Source: Sinohyriopsis cumingii
Taxonomy: Eukaryota; Mollusca; Bivalvia; Unionida; Unionidae
NCBI GenBank assembly: GCA_028554795.2
Contig: CM068831.1
Span: 65,190,982-65,254,981 of the forward strand
Reading direction: 5' to 3'
DNA length: 64,000 bases
Shown in pieces: positions 21,172 to 33,703 of the stretch. Made by a program: the position numbers and the translations under genes. Position 1 is the stretch's first letter, and the number at the start of each line of letters is the position of its first letter. The notes below the pieces were generated by a model. The model searched no databases, was not told the DNA's origin, and saw nothing but the letters and a program-made list of their open reading frames with translations.

Positions 21172-22999
21172 ACAGCATGGCCCGCTATAGCATGCTCCAT
21201 TATAACAAAGTCATAGTGTGGCTCCCGAAATTTCATACACATGTATTTTTCTCGTACATGAAAAAATATTTCTTTAAAAGTATGAACAAATTGTAAAAAA
21301 CTTATTATCATTTTGAAAAACTTTATTCAGCGATTGCGCAGGGCTTCCCCAATGTCACAAATTGCATTTTATTTTCTTCATTGGAGGCAAAATATATCAT
21401 CTGGCGATTTTTTCTTCTTTTATTGATGACGTTGTTGGCCTTTTAAACTTGTATATACTACCATTGGTTTGGCCATGGAGAAATTCAGAGGCCCCATGAA
21501 TAGAAGCCGCAAACTTGATACAAAATGCACTGAAATTTTTCTATTGTTGCATAAACAAATTCTTTGTCCATATTGACAATGCATTTTTATATCATAATCT
21601 GCTGATGTTGACATAGGGCATGAGTACTGTGTGTTGTGAGATATCCGCTTTTTTTTTTCTTTCATTTCTGGTAGCAGAGATCAACCAGATGAGTTAGAAT
21701 CTCATAATTTATCTTTCATTGGATTTTCAGCCACTCGCTAGTAATTAATATATTTATATACTCTGACATTTGTATGTAGATGGTAAGTAAAATTCCTCTT
21801 CTTTTCACTCAGAATTAAATCCTTCAGAATGCTCACATTTTCTGTAGTAATTCCTGTTATCAGGCCAGAACAACTGCGTCTCTATTGACCGTTGACACTT
21901 TTTAAAATTTCTGGCACACGAGTGGAAGGCAGCATCACTCTGTTACCACTAATGTAAAAAAAAACCCACAAACCCAAGATCATTCTTGTTGCTCCATTTA
22001 ATAGGCAGGGAGGTAACAGTATCTACAATCGATCAAACGACCGCAATTTCTTTTTACAAAAGGTACCCAGATAAAATATTTTGCTGAAATTTCAAAGAAA
22101 ACATTAGCTTTGAAGCACTGTTATGAAAACATACTAAGTGGGGGGGGGATCAGTCTCAAGCATGTAATACAATTATTTGATGTTGCCGCCACATTAAGAA
22201 ATGGGCATTTGTTTGGTTCTCCAAAGCTGTCCTTTAGTGGGGACTTCAATAATGCATGCACTTTTCGTCAAAGAAATTCAGCTATAATCTTCAATAAAAA
22301 GAAAGAACCTTTCTTCAAAGCAATGAGTAACAAACATAAATAAAAGCGATGGAATCTGATGGATTGTTTCATTTTCCAATGTGACTGGAACACGTTTACT
22401 ATGTCATGAAAGTAAGGTTTAGGCTTATGAACGCTACCAACGGCGGCTAAAAACGCAAACTAACTTTTACCGACTTGGGAGGTACTGAAAAGTAAATGTG
22501 CTTTAATCTTCATTTTGTGATTGTGCTTTTTTTCCCAAGTGAATTCAGACCTAAATGACCTGTGACAAAATTATTTAATATTTTAAATCTCTGTGTGCAT
22601 ATTTTTGATGGAATTACTTGTAGATTCAATGCACACGAATGTACACGGTGTTAATACTCTATTCATGCTATACATTAGACATGTAGATATAAACAGTATA
22701 CACATACATGTACCAATGTGTGGGTCTCTGAATAAAGTAAACTATTATATATGCCTTCTCTGTTTTCACTACAGATGTATTTCTCATTAATATGCATCGA
22801 TTTAAGATGGTAACTGCCAATGAAACATGTATTTTTGTGACTGCATTTAGTACCTACACACACACACAGTAAAATTTTTTGGGGTGTATGTATCATTTTC
22901 TTAAGCTAAGTGACCTGGTTGCATATAACATGATTCGGTCTATAACATGGTCGGGTTCTGTGGCTCCCAACTACCATATTATAGCGGGGTCACACTGTA
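21172..22999. mobile_element. Pogo/Tigger-like non-autonomous element
   Basis: The left end, TA + CAGCATGGCCCGCTATAGCA, is an imperfect inverted match of the right end. The right end, read in reverse, is CAGTGTGACCCCGCTATAAT, and TA follows it on the + strand. The subterminal ggctcccgaa / tgtggctcccaac words differ in orientation from a simple palindrome. CAG...CTG ends with a TA duplication and a 'GACCCCGCTATAA' motif are typical of the Tc1/mariner pogo group. No transposase was recognised inside the 1.8 kb. The pairing of the two ends is an inference. Confidence 0.45.
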
Positions 23000-24512
23000 A
23001 TGTGATTCATCCAGGGGGAGATCACTCTTATTTCAACCTAGGTGAGCATACAACATACTTTCTTTTACTTGTGAGGACTGGATTTCAGAGGTAGTGGATG
23101 TGCACATAATGTATTATGATCAGGGAAGTATTAATGAAGATACATTTTACTATGAATGTTGAGTTTTACAGTCTTGTGAAGTGTCATGCAAAGATCAGTA
23201 TTATCATGTGTTTCAGTAATGATGTCAATTATTGTAACTGTCTATCTCTGGTCACTATATTACACTTGTAATTATTAAAGAATTCAAGTTGTCGGTAATA
23301 TAAGCATCATTAATACAGTCTTATTGAATCAGTGTATTTGTTAAAATCTGAATATATTCTGAAACATGCAAAATTTGTACATAGATTATACAAGTACTAT
23401 TTTCCTTCATCAAGATTTATTATGGTCATTATTATCGTTCTGCTTTGTGATAATGTTCTGTGTTGGTCCATGTATAATACGCACCCAGCTGTAAACGTGG
23501 CAGATACAATTTTGCCATCCCATAATGCACCAGCAGACCTGACCTGTTGCTGTTCTTTTTGTCTTTTATTTAATGCAAACAGTGTAGACACTGATCTACA
23601 TGTGCATTATCAGATCTGTTTTGCAGTTGATTGCTCATTGTTTGGATAAGTACATTGAAATTTGTACCATTTAAGTGCTGTTTTTAGCCAAGTATTCCTG
23701 CTGTTATGTTTTTTGAATTTTGGGACAGCAGCATATGCCTGTGATACATTTCTTTTAAACGTGTTGACATCTTGTTTTTCAAGTTCACAGCATGTGTTTG
23801 TCATTTAGAATTGTCTTTCTTCTAATGATTTGATCGGGATTGATAAGTTTACTAAAGCTAATTAAGTCATGCAGGTACATTTTTTATTTAAAGACTGAAT
23901 TCATCATGATGTGAATGGAGTCACTTAGGTTTGACATTGAATGCTGTAATTCCATATTGTGTCAGATGAGCTCAACACTTTTAGGAATTATACCAATATT
24001 CATCATCTAGTACTCAAGTACGTAAAGGATGATTATTGGTGATTTTGGAGTTCTTTGGTAACAAACAAGCGCCAGTTGGATTAAAATTGATATCTACTGA
24101 CAGTAAGTAGATTTTAATTCTGAAAGTGGAAAGTATCATTGAGACTATATTATTAAAAATAATTCTTTTTAGTATAAAATGCAATATTGTATCTGATTGG
24201 CTAATGAAAAAATGGACCATGAATTCCAGAGGTCATCAGAACGTGAATTAATATCGGAGTCTGTTCAATCTCATTTATGTTGGAGACCAGGGCAGTGTGT
24301 ACAATGCCACTTTACCCAGTGGTCTGAAACCATCCATTATCAGAGTAAACCATTAATAGTTGACAGAATTTGACAGTTTATTTCAGTTGCTGCTGGTACT
24401 TATCCGGCAGGTTGTTAAAGATAATTTGGAATACTCGGTAAGTACCACTAAAGATAAAATTCTTTTTTGTTAAATGTGTTGAAAAAGAGGGATATCTTTT
24501 CTCATAGTTTCT
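23000..24512. other. Intergenic, no gene recognised
   Basis: AT-rich sequence. Around 23470-23640 words such as ataatgcaccagcagacctg and gatctacatgtgcattatca resemble the interior of the MITE-like M1 family in inverted form, but the boundaries cannot be set. Confidence 0.4.
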
Positions 24513-24640
24513 GGTTGGATACCAGCCTAGTTTAGCCCAGGTTGGCTGCATTTGTGTATCTTTGAGAAAAGAAACTTGTTTATGTAACCTCTATAGATCA
24601 GTATATTCAAAGTCCTGTTAATAAACAACAACAACAACTC
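24513..24640 (+). mobile_element. SINE-3 3' part
   Basis: It carries ggataccagcctagtttagcccaggttggctg and gtatctttgagaaaagaaac, related to the unit of the 15996 element, and ends in aataaacaacaacaacaact. The head is missing. Confidence 0.55.
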
Positions 24641-24829
24641 ATAGTTTCTTTTGTCAATGTGCTGGGCATAGATAAGAAGCAACAAGCACACAGTTGTTTA
24701 AAGCCAACTCTTGCACAGTTTTTTTTTATAGCTTTGCTGGACATAGACCACAGTTGATGGATGGCCATTTGTTAGTAGTCCATCCATCAGTGGCACAGGT
24801 TTGTTATTGCTACTAATTCCAAACTACTT

Positions 24830-25200
24830 AGAGGATTGCCATCACCATCATCTTGAAAATGTTTTCACTTCTTTTCATAAATGAAAAACCATATTGACAT
24901 GGGGTTTTACCAGAAGACTTCCGAATGGTTGGTTATATCAACATGGGGTTTCCACTGAAAGGCTTTTATTTCCCTTCTGGTGTATAGTTGGTCCTCAGTG
25001 AAAATGCTGTCAACGTGACCTCTAATATGGCCACCATGATAGCCATCTTCGGGTTTTCACCTGAAGAGTAATTTTGTTATCTAATTGGTCCTGAATGAAA
25101 TGGTGCCAATTATTCATCTCCAATATGGCCACCATGGGTAACCATCTTGAAAATCTTCCTGTCACTACTCCTCCAAAATAAAATATGGTGCTGATCTTAT
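24830..25200 (+). repeat. Degenerate ~145-bp repeat R2 (ATGGCC/GCCATCTTG family)
   Basis: About two and a half diverged units share the order catattgacatggggttttc, ctgaaagacttctt, tagttggtcctaaatgaaaa, tggtgccgatctgac, ccaatatggccaccatgg and ccatcttgaaaatcttg. Further blocks lie at 26740-28300, 31075-32090 and, inverted, at 43290-43725. Confidence 0.65.
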
Positions 25201-25209
25201 ATCAGATAT

Positions 25210-25350
25210 ACAGTAGTTGATTTGAAAAGCTTATCATTCAAGAATATCAGAGATGGTTTAAACACTCAGCAGTTAACATAAAGAAATTGTTTTGTCTTGA
25301 ATTCCTGGAGATTCTTTGTGGACAGGAGAGCATTAACCCCTTCGAGGGAC
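25210..25350 (+). repeat. Dispersed repeat R3, copy 1
   Basis: About 140 bp including aagaatatcagagatggttt, aacactcagcagtta and ttcgagggact. An inverted copy is at 43141-43270. In both places R3 directly abuts R2 sequence, so R2 and R3 may be parts of one larger element. Confidence 0.6.
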
Positions 25351-25629
25351 TCTTGTTTAAAATAATTATACTGTGTATAATTCCCTAACTGTTTATTTTA
25401 TGGACGATTTTTGTCATAAAACTCTGTAAAAACCTTGTCATTAAATTACAAAGTGATTTTATTATCAGTTGCAAAGTATGTTGCAGTGTTCCTCATTTAT
25501 TTTTATATTATTATTTCTATTATGTGCCTGTGCATATTTTGTTATGTCATGTCCATCCATTGAGATAACCTTGTTTGGATCATAAATTTCTAAGCCTTGG
25601 AGAATTAGATGACACTCAAACTATATAAA

Positions 25630-26140
25630 GAGTGTCCCCAGGTGGATAAGTGGTCTTTTGTGTTTACAGATCACTGGACCGGTCCGGTGGCCTAGTGGTT
25701 AGAGCGTCCGCCTCGGATGCAGGTTATTGTGGGTTCGATCCCCGGCCGAGTCATACCAAAGACTTACAAAAATGGTACTAACAGCTGCCTCGCTTTGCGC
25801 TCAGCAATTAAGTGGTTAGTGTTATGACTGGTCGGTCTGGTGACTGGGTGAGACATCATGCTACATGTTTGCAACATGATGCCCCAGTGCTAAACATCAC
25901 TGTCACACTACATACATCTTAGCGATATGACTGAAACATTGGTAAAGCTGCGTTAACAATCGAAATCACACACACACACAGATGACTGATATCTCACACA
26001 TGGAAATGTGAGAAAGCTTGCCAGTAGCTTCCCTTGGGTTGGTTGTTCTTCATATGATTCTTCCAAATTCTTCCACCAGCTGTCATATATATCATACTGC
26101 GCTGAAAAATGGTGTTAAACCCCCAAGCCACACACCAATA
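25630..26140 (+). mobile_element. SINE-2 split by a nested SINE-1
   Basis: The SINE-2 head (caggtggataagtggtcttt ... acagatcact) stops near 25676, and its second half (tgtgagaaagcttgccagta ... aaaatggtgttaaaccccca) resumes near 25980. Between them sits a full SINE-1. CAGATCACTG before and CAGATGACTG after look like the target duplication with one substitution. Confidence 0.8.
25678..25980 (+). mobile_element. SINE-1 copy nested in SINE-2
   Basis: Best-preserved head in the window: tggcctagtggttagagcgt, ccgcctcggatgc, gtgggttcgatccccggccg, with good A and B boxes of the internal Pol III promoter. It ends in (CA)n. Confidence 0.92.
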
Positions 26141-26739
26141 TATGCTGTCTGATTAGACAGAACATTATCAGGTCACAAGTACAAAGGTCAAGGTCACTGC
26201 AACAGAAAATTCACTTTGACTTTGTTATTTATTCAGGTATAACCTGATTCTTTATTTTCCATTACTTTCTTACCTATTCTGGTGGAACTTGTTTCTTTAT
26301 GTTATCTGTATCTTTTGAACTACTTAAAAGTTTTTATCAAATTTTACAAACAAAAGTACCGTAACAACAAAATAATAAGTTATATTTCGTCTTTGTTTTG
26401 GCCTTTTACACCATGTGCCATCCGAAGCAGACAGTTGATGGAAAATTACTACTTCTATGCGTTAGCATATGTAGTTGAAATAGCGCACAAACTGAGCTAA
26501 ATTTGCTTGACCTTGAAATACGGGAACGGGTTTTCACAGTGTCTGCATTACTTTTTGAAAAAAGATCTGAAGAGTCGAGACCTTATGCGATGGTATTTCA
26601 TCAAGCATCTGTAACACAACTCTTGTTATTCCATCTCCTTCTAAACTACTTGGGGAAAATTGCTCAGAACATCTCAGACACGTTTATCCCAAAGTCTAGT
26701 TTATCCAAAATGAAATTAGTGTCACTTGGCCATCCAGTA

Positions 26740-28300
26740 TGGTTGCAGCAGCAGTCATCTTGAAATTCTTATTACTTCTGCTCTTAAATGGAAGATCATA
26801 TTGACATGGGGATTCAACTCAACGACTTCTTACTATGTCTAACTCATCGTAAATAAAATGGTGCTGATCTGACAACCATATGACTATCAAGGTCTCTAAA
26901 ATCTTGCTGATTCTCCTCCAGAGCAGATGTTTGTCTACGTGGGGTTCTCTCTTTAAAAAAATTAATACTTATGATGTCTGGTCCTAAATTAAAATGGTGC
27001 CGATCTGACCGCTTGTACCACAATCGCCTCAAAAATGTATTGTCACTACTACTCGTGGAATAGGTGGTATTGACACTGAAATGGTGACATTCAGGCATCG
27101 TATATGGTGGTCGTTACAGCCATCTTGAAAGTCTCATTATTGCTACTCAAACTAAGACCGCTCCGGTGTCCCAGTGGTAAGAGTGTCCGCCTCAGATGCG
27201 GGATGTCGCGGGTTTGAACCCCAATTGCGTCATACCAAAGACTTATAAAAATGGTACTGCTAGGTGCATGAAGAGGTTCGTGTTAGGAATGGTCAATCTG
27301 GTGTCAGGAAAATGTGACTGGGAGGGTAATCACGCTGCATGTCCGCGGCATGATTCCCCAGTGCTAGACATCACTATAAACTGCCACACTGGAGATATCG
27401 TAGCAACATGGCTGAAAAATTGTTAAAGCTACATATAAAAATCCAAATCACATTCATAAACTTGTCTCCCTGAGACATCTTGAAAATCTTGTTACTGCTA
27501 ATCCTTATGAATGGATGGTCATATCTACATGGTACTTAGCTAAAAGACTTGTGATGTCAAAATGATAGTGGTGCCACTCAGACCTCCAACGTAGCCAACA
27601 AATATTTGTTATCACCACCTCGCCTGCAGATGGTCATAGCTTAATGCAGTTTTCACTAAAAGTCTTAGTATCATGTCGGATAGGTACTTAATTAAAATGA
27701 TAATAATTTGACATCCAATATGGCTGGCATGGTGGCCTTGAAAATCTTGTGAAGGCTACTTCTAAATGGACAACTGTAGCAACATCGGTTTTTCACTAAA
27801 AGATTTCGCATTATATTTCTAGTTGATCCTAAAAGTCAAAGACACTGATCTTAAATCCAGTATCGTCACTGGTTGAGATCTTAAAAAAATCTTGTAATCG
27901 CTAGTTCTATTGAAGTGATTGTCATATTGGCATGTAGTTTGTGACCTACAATTTGACAAATCTTGTTAAAGCTACTTCTACCAAACGTATACCAATATTT
28001 TTTTTCTTTTAAAAGCACGTTTTTGCATAATATATAGTTATCCCTGTATAAAATGATCATACAGCTTCCAAAATGGCGGCCATAATGAAAATTTGATTAC
28101 TTCTTGATGGATGATTGTATCGACTTGAGGTTTTCATTGATAGCTAGTTCGAATGCATATGATACTCAACTGGCCTCGAAAATCTTGTTATTACTACTAC
28201 ACTTACATGAATGGTGGACATCATTTTTAATTTGAACACTTCCAACAATATTTAGTTGGGTCTGAATGAAAATTATGAATATGTGGCCACCCGCAAAAAT
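26740..28300 (+). repeat. Degenerate ~145-bp repeat R2, long block
   Basis: Ten or so poorly preserved units, interrupted by a SINE-1. Recurrent words are ccatcttgaaa, tcttgttactgctact, atggatggtcatattgacat, ttttcactaaaagac and aaatggtgccgatctgac; one unit has ccaaaatggcggccat (28069-28084). Confidence 0.6.
27155..27455 (+). mobile_element. SINE-1 copy
   Basis: The head is ccgctccggtgtcccagtgg with gcgggtttgaacccc; the body and the tail half (gacatcactataaactgcca) are present. A gap of about 40 bp removes part of the 'gctgcctcgctttgcgctca' segment. Confidence 0.88.
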
Positions 28301-29049
28301 ACACGTTCGTAAAGGAATTTTGAAAACCAGACCAAATTGACCTTAGGATCAAGTCAAAGGTCATTGCATTTTTGTACTTTATAATGACTTCTATCTATAC
28401 ATGTGGATTTTGGTGAGACTTTTTAGTTTCATTTCTGTGAATAAGTTAATAGACTTGTGACATTTATATTAAGGTCAATGAGATTGGTTTTGTAGCTGTA
28501 CTGGCTTGTAAGCATGCGAATACAAGCGAATACAAATGAATTTGTTTAATCTTTTCCAGCCTGAATAATGCCGCTAAGATAACTTCATTTTTTTATTCTC
28601 AGAAACATATTTACAAATTTAACTTAACACAGTACGTGGTTATGTCTTGACATTGTCTGAGACTAGTTCAGTAATCTCAGTAATGAAAAAGAACTTTGTA
28701 CTGCCCTTAAAAGGTATTGTCAACTCAAAGATAAGAAGATAATTAGAGATCAAATTTGGTATGCTGCAGTTACAGTATTTGTGGTCTTATATTAAATTCT
28801 TGGAAATTCTGTAAGGCCTTTTAGAGCACCAGTCCCTTTGCGAGACACTTTTTAAGTGTACTTGTTTAATTTTGAAGCTATTTCTTACGAAATTACAGGT
28901 AGTCATATTGTTTTTATATACCTGCCATAATGTGGAGTATATCATACTGTACTGTTATATTCCCCATTATGTCTGTTGCAGAATTTGTTTTTGCATAATA
29001 ACACCATCAAATGTTACTAAACATTTAGTGTGGCTTGCACTAGAGATAA
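28301..29049. other. Intergenic, no gene recognised
   Basis: AT-rich sequence with scattered aaggtca words (for example 28351-28361 and 28472-28480) but no exon-like signal. Confidence 0.4.
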
Positions 29050-29560
29050 GAATGAACTGTATTCACTGTGAATGAAAGAAAAATTGTTATTGCAGAGTAA
29101 TTCTTGTTCTGCACCAGTCAGCAAACTTGAACATCGTACACTTGGGGTAAGAAAGACGTTTGTTGATTTGGGGTTAAAAAAATAAGTTCAAGGTCATTTT
29201 TACTGAAAGAATAAAAAATGGTTTCTGCAAAATAACTCTTGTTCTCCGCCATCTAGAAATACCAGATTTGTGAATGGTAAACATGGGTTAAGGAAGAACC
29301 CTGCTGATTTCAGGGTCGAAAGTTTAAAGGTCAAGGTCATCGTGACTGAAGGAATAAAGGCGATTTCTGCACAATAACATTAATTCTACACCACATACCT
29401 GGAGAAAACATTGGGGGTGGCTTGAACTTCGGGTTAGGAAGAAGATTATTGATTTAGTGGTCAAAAGGTGAACGGTCAAGTCCACCTTGATTGAACGCAG
29501 ATATTGTTTCCGCACGATAACATTTCTTACACGTCACGGACATGGATGTCTTTTAATTGG
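29050..29560 (+). repeat. ~130-bp tandem repeat R4 with AGGTCA half-sites
   Basis: About four diverged units, each ordered as: ggtcaaggtcat, tgactgaaagaataaa, ggtttctgcacaataactct, tgttctgcaccat, gtaaacttggggttaggaag and gatttggggtcaaaa. TCAAGGTCA occurs at about 29188 and 29330. The same unit is inverted at 58730-59180 and 61260-61690. Confidence 0.75.
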
Positions 29561-31074
29561 GTTAATGAAAACGTATATCCGTTAAGGATTCAAATTGTTA
29601 CTTAAAGAAGAAAACTGTTCATAGTCAACGTTTTAAGTTATTTAAATAGATGAAGTATTAAACACAAGACAGGAGTACAATATGCCGTTCACGATACTCT
29701 TGTGATAATTTAATTATGAAGTTCAGAAAGTAAAAGTATCCATGCATAGGTAGAAGTCGTCAGTGAGATGCACGTCAGAAGGAAGTCCTTGCATCTTTCC
29801 AAGTCAGTCCACAGAATTCATTTTTTTAAATGAAGACAATTGCAAGTTATTTAAACCTCCACTAGAATAAACATATTTTTATACCAAAGATTGCCAATGG
29901 GGATAATATGATGAATACATTTTTCTTTCATTTTGAGCTCTACAAAATTGCGAAACTTCCGTGCTGAACCACTGGCATACAAGGCTTTCAAATTTGTGCA
30001 TGTGATGATGATGATCTGTCATCAAATATGGATATCGTTACTAAATATGTACAAGTCTTCGAAACGACTTCTCGAAATCAATGAACAGAATGTAATGCAA
30101 TTGACAGAAAGCATTCGCCATCAAATATAGCTTCCGTTACTAAAAATAGAAAAGCCTTCAAACTACTTCTTGGATACCTGTAGACAGAATTTGACCAAAT
30201 TTGTCAGGAAGCATTCAGTTTTGAAGAGATTTTGATTTGGTACAGTTCATGCCGATTTGGCATCAACAATGGCAGCCATTACTAACAAAAATTATGAAAT
30301 CCTTTAAATTATATATTAAATAACGCTCGACGGAAAATGACCATATTTTACAGAAAGCATATTGACTTTAAGGCCATTCAGCTTTATTCAAATTATACTG
30401 ATCCGCCATCAAATATGGCTGCCATTACTAAATAAGGAATAATATTGAAATCACTTATAATGAAAGTTACAAAATATGACAGCAATCTGGCACAAATGCT
30501 TTTCAAATTGGTACAATGGTGTTCTTGTTGCAAAAAGTCCTTTAAACGATTTTCTCTTGAAAACCGTTTAGTAGAATGTGGCTTAATTTGACCTTGCTTG
30601 AAGGTGTTTAAAATTGTGTACAAATGATTCTTAGCATTCTTACATCAGATGTGGCAACCGTATAAAAATGTTCAAACAACATTTTTTTAACCAACTTTAT
30701 CAGAAAACAACCTTCCAATATTGGACAAGTGATGCCGATGTGCCATCAAATATGGATGAAGATGAAAAACAAAACAAACCAAAACCGGAAACCTCGAAAC
30801 AGTTGTTTTTTTAATAATGTATGCAATCAACGGCATTAGATGAAATTTCTCTAGAAAGGATACAGCTGACCCTTATTTATTTTTGACCAGCTTCTTTTGC
30901 GTTTTTTTTCCCCTCCTTTTTTTTTCTTTTCTTTTTGTTTTGTTTTGTTTTGTCCACCAGTTGATCGATCTCGGTCTTGCCTGCATCATCATCATACTAT
31001 TACATATTTGTTTGAAAGGCATATAGAGGTAAATTGGTTGATTCACCAAATTTTGACTAAAAGACGTGTTATGA
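29561..31074. other. Intergenic, no gene recognised
   Basis: About 29930-30750 holds weakly repeated phrases (gccatcaaatatgg, accaaatt, 'gcattc', 'cttcaaac') that suggest another decayed repeat with a period of roughly 120 bp. A T/CT-rich tract lies at 30899-30953. Confidence 0.4.
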
Positions 31075-32090
31075 CGCCTAGTTCTTCCTAACTAAAAATG
31101 CTGTCGATTTGACATCCAATACGGCCACCATGAAGGCCAGCTTAAAATATTATTATTGCTTCTCCTGAAGGGATGATAATATCGACGGGATTTTCACTGA
31201 AATGCCTCTTGTGATCTCTAGTTGGTCTTAAATGAAATGGTACACAATAGGCAGGCGTTATGTCCACAATGGCAATCTGATTAAAAGCAGATCTCCACAG
31301 TCCTAGGTGGAGATCTGATAGGCACCAATACGAGGTCATGTTCTACTGTCCTTGTGGCTAATCAATCAAGTCACAGCTTTAAAATTTCTGAAATGTGATA
31401 CATCTTTCGGAACATATCTTTGCTAATGGTACATCTCACTAACGTAATCTGCAAAGCTTTATCCGATAGGATACTAAAAGTAAGTGGACTGGAAATTCCA
31501 AAGATCACCAGAACGTGAACTTTTATTTGTTTACTGTTAGATCCCCGCTTATGGCTGTAGAGACATGATTTTAATCCGATTGTCCACCATGGCATTCATC
31601 TTGAACATAATTGCAACTCCAGAACGGACTACCATGTCAACGTTGATTTTTCACTTAAAGACTTCTTGTAATCTTAAGTTGACCCTAAATAACCATGATG
31701 CCTTTAGGACACCCAATATGGTTCCCACGGCGAATGGCTTGAAAATACTATTACTACTCATCCTGAATAGATGGTTGTATTGACATGGGTGTGCACTAAG
31801 ATTTCTTTTGGCGACTAGTTGGTCGAAATTGAAAATGCTAGCAAACTGACATTCCATGACGATCTTATGAAAAATTGTGTTTTTGCAAATCTGAACGGGT
31901 ATATTGTTTATGTGTTTTTACTTACAAATTTCTGCTGTATAGTTTGTCCTAAATTAAATTGGTACTCCTCGGAGAAACAATAAGGTTGCCATGGTGGCCA
32001 TCTTGAAAATATTATCACTACCCCATCTAAAGGATGTAAACATGGGTCTATATGAAAATTCTGCCGACAAGACCTTACTATTGCTGCCAA
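31075..32090 (+). repeat. Degenerate R2 repeat block
   Basis: Units with gatttgacatccaatacggc + caccatgaaggccag (31101), ggtggccatcttgaaaatat (31993) and tagttggtc words. Around 31345-31560 the pattern is lost. Confidence 0.55.
31288..31317. other. Perfect 11-bp inverted repeat (hairpin)
   Basis: CAGATCTCCAC at 31288-31298 pairs with GTGGAGATCTG at 31307-31317 across an 8-nt spacer. No T-run or gene context gives it a role. Confidence 0.7.
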
Positions 32091-33450
32091 AATCTTGTTC
32101 TTATCTGATGTTTCTGGATGCCTCAAATAAATAACTAAAATACCCCACCCACCCATGTTACTTATATATTGAACCGAACTTAGCACGTGATTATATCTTG
32201 AGATTATCTGAAACGCGTTGTGCAATCCTTCTCGTTTTTTTACTGTGTTGTTGTTTATTTGTTGTTGTTTTTTTAAACTCGTTTTTAACACGTTATTGGC
32301 TATATCATGCCTAGGACATGGGAGCAAAGTATCTTACCCCAATGACATATGAAGGCATCGGACGCAGGATGGTCTGGGCGGGTATCAATCCAGCGACTCA
32401 TGGATTACGAATCTGACGTTTTAACAACTAAGCTATCGTGGCTAACTCGGTAATTATTAATCCGTGATGAAGGGTTTAAGGTCAATGGTCATAACATAAA
32501 TTTGTACTGATTTTACAGGTATCTTATGATCATGTTAACTCTCTATAGTTTTGTTACCAAATTTGGTATGTTTGGGTTTCTCAGAACACCAGAGATAGAC
32601 TCAGTGCACAACATTTAAAAAGAAGAAATAGACATTTCTCGGATTCATGTAAATTCTTTTTGCCAGTAGATCGAAAGTCCACACAAAGGAGTCTTGTTTT
32701 AAATTCGTATTTTCTGACACTCCAAGATAAAACGTCCCTACATCAATTCAACTGTTGAACAAACAAGGTTGGTATTGTAGGCAAGTCAAGTCTTAATTTC
32801 GTACCGTAGTTTCAGAAAGTATTCCAAACTTTGGGATATTTAAATTTGAACAAATTCCATGTACATGTACCTCCATTATGACCATATTTGTACAATTCAT
32901 CTTCAAGAGTCAAAATCTTCTTACACGTTTGAATCAGTACATTTTAAAATAGACGTTACTAAAATCATTACTAATGAAAATACAAACAGGCGAAATTCAG
33001 AATTATTTAAAAACAATACGTCATACCATTTTCCACACTTTTTCATAAAGTGTAGTTTACCATGCAAATCTCTTTGTATCACATAAGTGTATATCTTTAA
33101 ATTTTGCATATTTTACTGATCCATGGATGTATAACATTATGCAAATATGAGATCGAGGTTCATGCGAAAAATGTTGAATGGAAACTATGGGGTAGGTGGT
33201 GCATTTCATCCCACTTTTATAAGGATATTTTAGCATATAACACATATTCGCTAGCCAAGGTTTCGAAGTGTTAACATATATACACCTTGGCGGATCGATC
33301 CGATATTTAAGTACTTTGTTCTAACGATATCTATTGAATTTCATGAGTTGCCTCCCTTAGTAAGTAATGTCAGCTAACCAACAGCGTTTAACAGCGGGAA
33401 TGTATAGTTCTAGTCTATTTTTAGAACATTTTTTCCTCTCTCATTTTGGT
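32091..33450. other. Intergenic, no gene recognised
   Basis: No exon signal. A 12-bp palindrome CGGATCGATCCG occurs near 33292-33303. Confidence 0.4.
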
Positions 33451-33499
33451 GGTGATAGAACAGTTTTATTTATGCATTTTTGGTAGGGATTTAAAGGTA

Positions 33500-33703
33500 A
33501 CTGTTTATTCTTGATAATATGAGCTCAGGGTGCTGTTGTCTGTGTGTATTTCGGCGACAGTGCACAGTGAGTAATAAGGCCTTGGTGATGATCCGGAAGT
33601 GAAATCTGTGTTTGTTTACATGCTGCTATGTTGACAGTCCAGCATCTCAAAAAGGAGCAGGTCGACCTTTGACAAGAACTTCACCTAGAAGTCATCTTTG
33701 AAG
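33500..33703 (+). promoter_or_regulatory. Candidate promoter / non-coding first exon
   Basis: CCGGAAGTG at 33593-33601 is a strong ETS/GABP-type core-promoter motif, in a locally less AT-rich stretch. AAG|GTATTT after 33703 could be a donor and tctatttccag ending at 33813 an acceptor, followed by short open frames (ATG at 33827 or 33839). No product is recognised. This may be the start of a + strand gene or chance. Confidence 0.25.

Noticed and set aside
26503-26763. 86-residue open frame as a gene
   Set aside because: No splice or promoter signals, and the end overlaps R2 repeat sequence.
32859-33245. Short open frames on both strands
   Set aside because: Length expected by chance in AT-rich DNA; no exon borders or similarity.
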